Positions 63,065 through 64,000 of a stretch of DNA of 64,000 bases are shown here, piece by piece (position 1 is the first letter of the stretch; each line of letters starts with the position of its first letter). The stretch comes from Spirosoma sp. KCTC 42546 (GTDB taxonomy: Bacteria; Bacteroidota; Bacteroidia; Cytophagales; Spirosomataceae): assembly GCF_006965485.1 (NCBI RefSeq), contig NZ_CP041360.1, forward strand, positions 3,658,001 through 3,722,000, read 5' to 3'. The position numbers were made by a program, and so were the translations under genes. Under the pieces are notes generated by a model. The model ran no database searches, was not told the DNA's origin, and worked only from the letters and a program-made list of their open reading frames with translations.

Positions 63065-63110
63065 TTTTATAAAAAAATTCGATTTTAGGAGGGGACATTT
63101 TTCGATTTTC
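63065..63110 (+). promoter_or_regulatory. leader shared with the sigma-FecR locus
   Basis: TTTTATAAAAAAATTCGATT followed by GGAGGGGACATTTTTCG repeats the layout seen upstream of the ECF sigma gene (16160-16210). It lies 53 bases ahead of the FecR start. Confidence 0.4.
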
Positions 63111-63162
63111 CGCCACTACTATGTAAAAGCAATATTATTTACTTTTTTCCCTGTAAAGTCCA

Positions 63163-64000
63163 GTGACTACCTATCTACGCTATAAACCGGAAGATTTTAT
63201 CCAGGACGACCATTTTCGCCATTGGGTTCTCAGTCCCGATGACGAAATGGAACAGTTCTGGACAAATTTCCTGACCATTTACCCCGATAAAAAAACTGAT
63301 GTTACCCGAGCTCGTGCGTTGCTATTGGCTATGGATTCGCTTGGAGACGAGCCAAGCCTTGTGCAGGGACAACGAATGAAGACCGTTATTTTCGACCACA
63401 TCGAAGGGACTGAAACAGCTACCCCATCGGTATTTAAATCCGTCTACCGGAACGTATCAACCTATTGGGTATCGATTGCTGCGACAATCGCCCTGGTCGG
63501 AATGGTTTGGTGGTTTATCGCGAGCCGCGGATCGAACGGATTACCACCAACCTATGAAAAGCAAATAGCGCAGGTACGTGTTCCACTCGTGGAGAAAGCC
63601 AATCAAACAAAAACGTCTCAACGCATCCTGTTACCGGATGGGAGCAGCGTTCTGTTAAGTCCGAATGCTAAAGTGAGTTATGAAAAGGACTTTTCCGGCC
63701 AGCAGCGAAAAGTGTACCTATCCGGACAGGGCTATTTTGAAGTCGTGAAAAACGATTCAAAACCGTTCTTCGTCTTTGCCAATAACGTAGTTACCCAGGT
63801 AGTCGGGACGCGCTTCACGGTCAATAGCGCGCAAAGTGCCATTGGTATTAGTGTCATTGTCAAATCGGGAAAAGTAAAAGTATTTACCCTTGAGCAGTAC
63901 CAAAAACCAGAAACTCAAAAAGCAGGGGAAACGATCTTGCTCACCGCGAATCAGCAAGCGACCTATGATCCAGCACAGGCCTTACTGACCAAGAGTATTG
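63163..64000 (+). CDS. FecR-type anti-sigma factor, cut by the right edge
   Basis: An open frame from a GTG start (63163; a stop lies at 63154-63156) runs off the right edge after about 279 codons. The cytoplasmic part is residues 1-95 (TYLRYKPEDFIQDDHFRHWV). A single membrane segment (YWVSIAATIALVGMVWWFIA) follows, then the FecR domain: RILLPDGSSVLLSPNAKVSY, QRKVYLSGQGYFEVV, FVFANNVVTQVVGTRFTVNS and SVIVKSGKVKVF. No sigma factor gene is immediately upstream. A SusC-type gene should follow outside the window. It would work as an orphan sensor or with a distant sigma factor. Confidence 0.9.
   Translation, partial: MTTYLRYKPEDFIQDDHFRHWVLSPDDEMEQFWTNFLTIYPDKKTDVTRARALLLAMDSLGDEPSLVQGQRMKTVIFDHIEGTETATPSVFKSVYRNVSTYWVSIAATIALVGMVWWFIASRGSNGLPPTYEKQIAQVRVPLVEKANQTKTSQRILLPDGSSVLLSPNAKVSYEKDFSGQQRKVYLSGQGYFEVVKNDSKPFFVFANNVVTQVVGTRFTVNSAQSAIGISVIVKSGKVKVFTLEQYQKPETQKAGETILLTANQQATYDPAQALLTKSI

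Overview
The window comes from a Bacteroidota chromosome, most likely a Cytophagales relative of Spirosoma. The evidence is a FecI-type sigma / FecR / SusC-SusD locus, a secreted protease with a type IX secretion (Por) C-terminal sorting domain, LytTR and TPR-containing two-component systems, fused isobutyryl-CoA mutase (IcmF), and promoters of the Bacteroidota type (TTTG, about 17-21 bases, TAnnTTTG). I see no rRNA, tRNA, CRISPR array, intact insertion sequence or prophage. Most of the window reads as ordinary chromosome.

Layout. 1-16 kb: CoA-transferase, a frameshifted outer-membrane barrel gene, a GH1 beta-glucosidase, a tandem pair of small secreted paralogues, a bile-acid/Na+ symporter-like carrier, an AraC regulator divergent from an NmrA-type oxidoreductase, glutaminyl cyclase, IcmF, a TraB/GumN protein, an isochorismatase-like hydrolase and secreted proteins of unknown role. 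16-25 kb: ECF sigma factor, FecR anti-sigma, SusC with an STN domain, SusD and an FAD oxidoreductase with a C-terminal golvesin-like domain; this is a trans-envelope-signalled glycan uptake locus. 25-38 kb: housekeeping and mixed genes, namely aminotransferase, LOG-family protein, DUF2911 protein, a replicative helicase interrupted by a full-length homing intein, PhoH, a pappalysin-type protease, a GNAT protein overlapping ComEC, and a Uma2 protein. 37-50 kb: a secreted TPR protein with a degenerate Ppx/GppA-like domain, an Spy-like protein, a TetR regulator paired with an ABC1 kinase, metabolic enzymes, an LpxR-like lipid A deacylase, and a two-gene unit of a caspase-like protein (catalytic His replaced by Phe) and a papain-like protease. 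50-64 kb: TPR histidine kinase, KatG with a tandem OxyR-type operator, methyltransferase, M19 dipeptidase, RidA and EthD-like proteins, a decayed stretch, a LytS/LytTR-type pair, an FG-GAP protein and a second FecR cut by the right edge.

The most unusual signal is between and inside genes. At least five unrelated families of long inverted repeats built from short, quasi-periodic words sit in intergenic gaps. They are CACAGAG-type (four copies), CATTATACATT-type (two), and TTGTCAGGCATAGTCA-type, AAACTTCAGACATCAAAC-type and ATTTTTATGATGATTATGATT-type (one each). Two further word families are inserted in frame in proteins, three times in IcmF and once in a TetR regulator. Together they look like small non-autonomous palindromic elements that settle near stop codons and in protein linkers.

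Limits: function calls rest on reading motifs and length, not on database searches. Start codons were moved downstream where a signal peptide or promoter made the longer frame implausible. Transcription units are inferred from spacing and strand.
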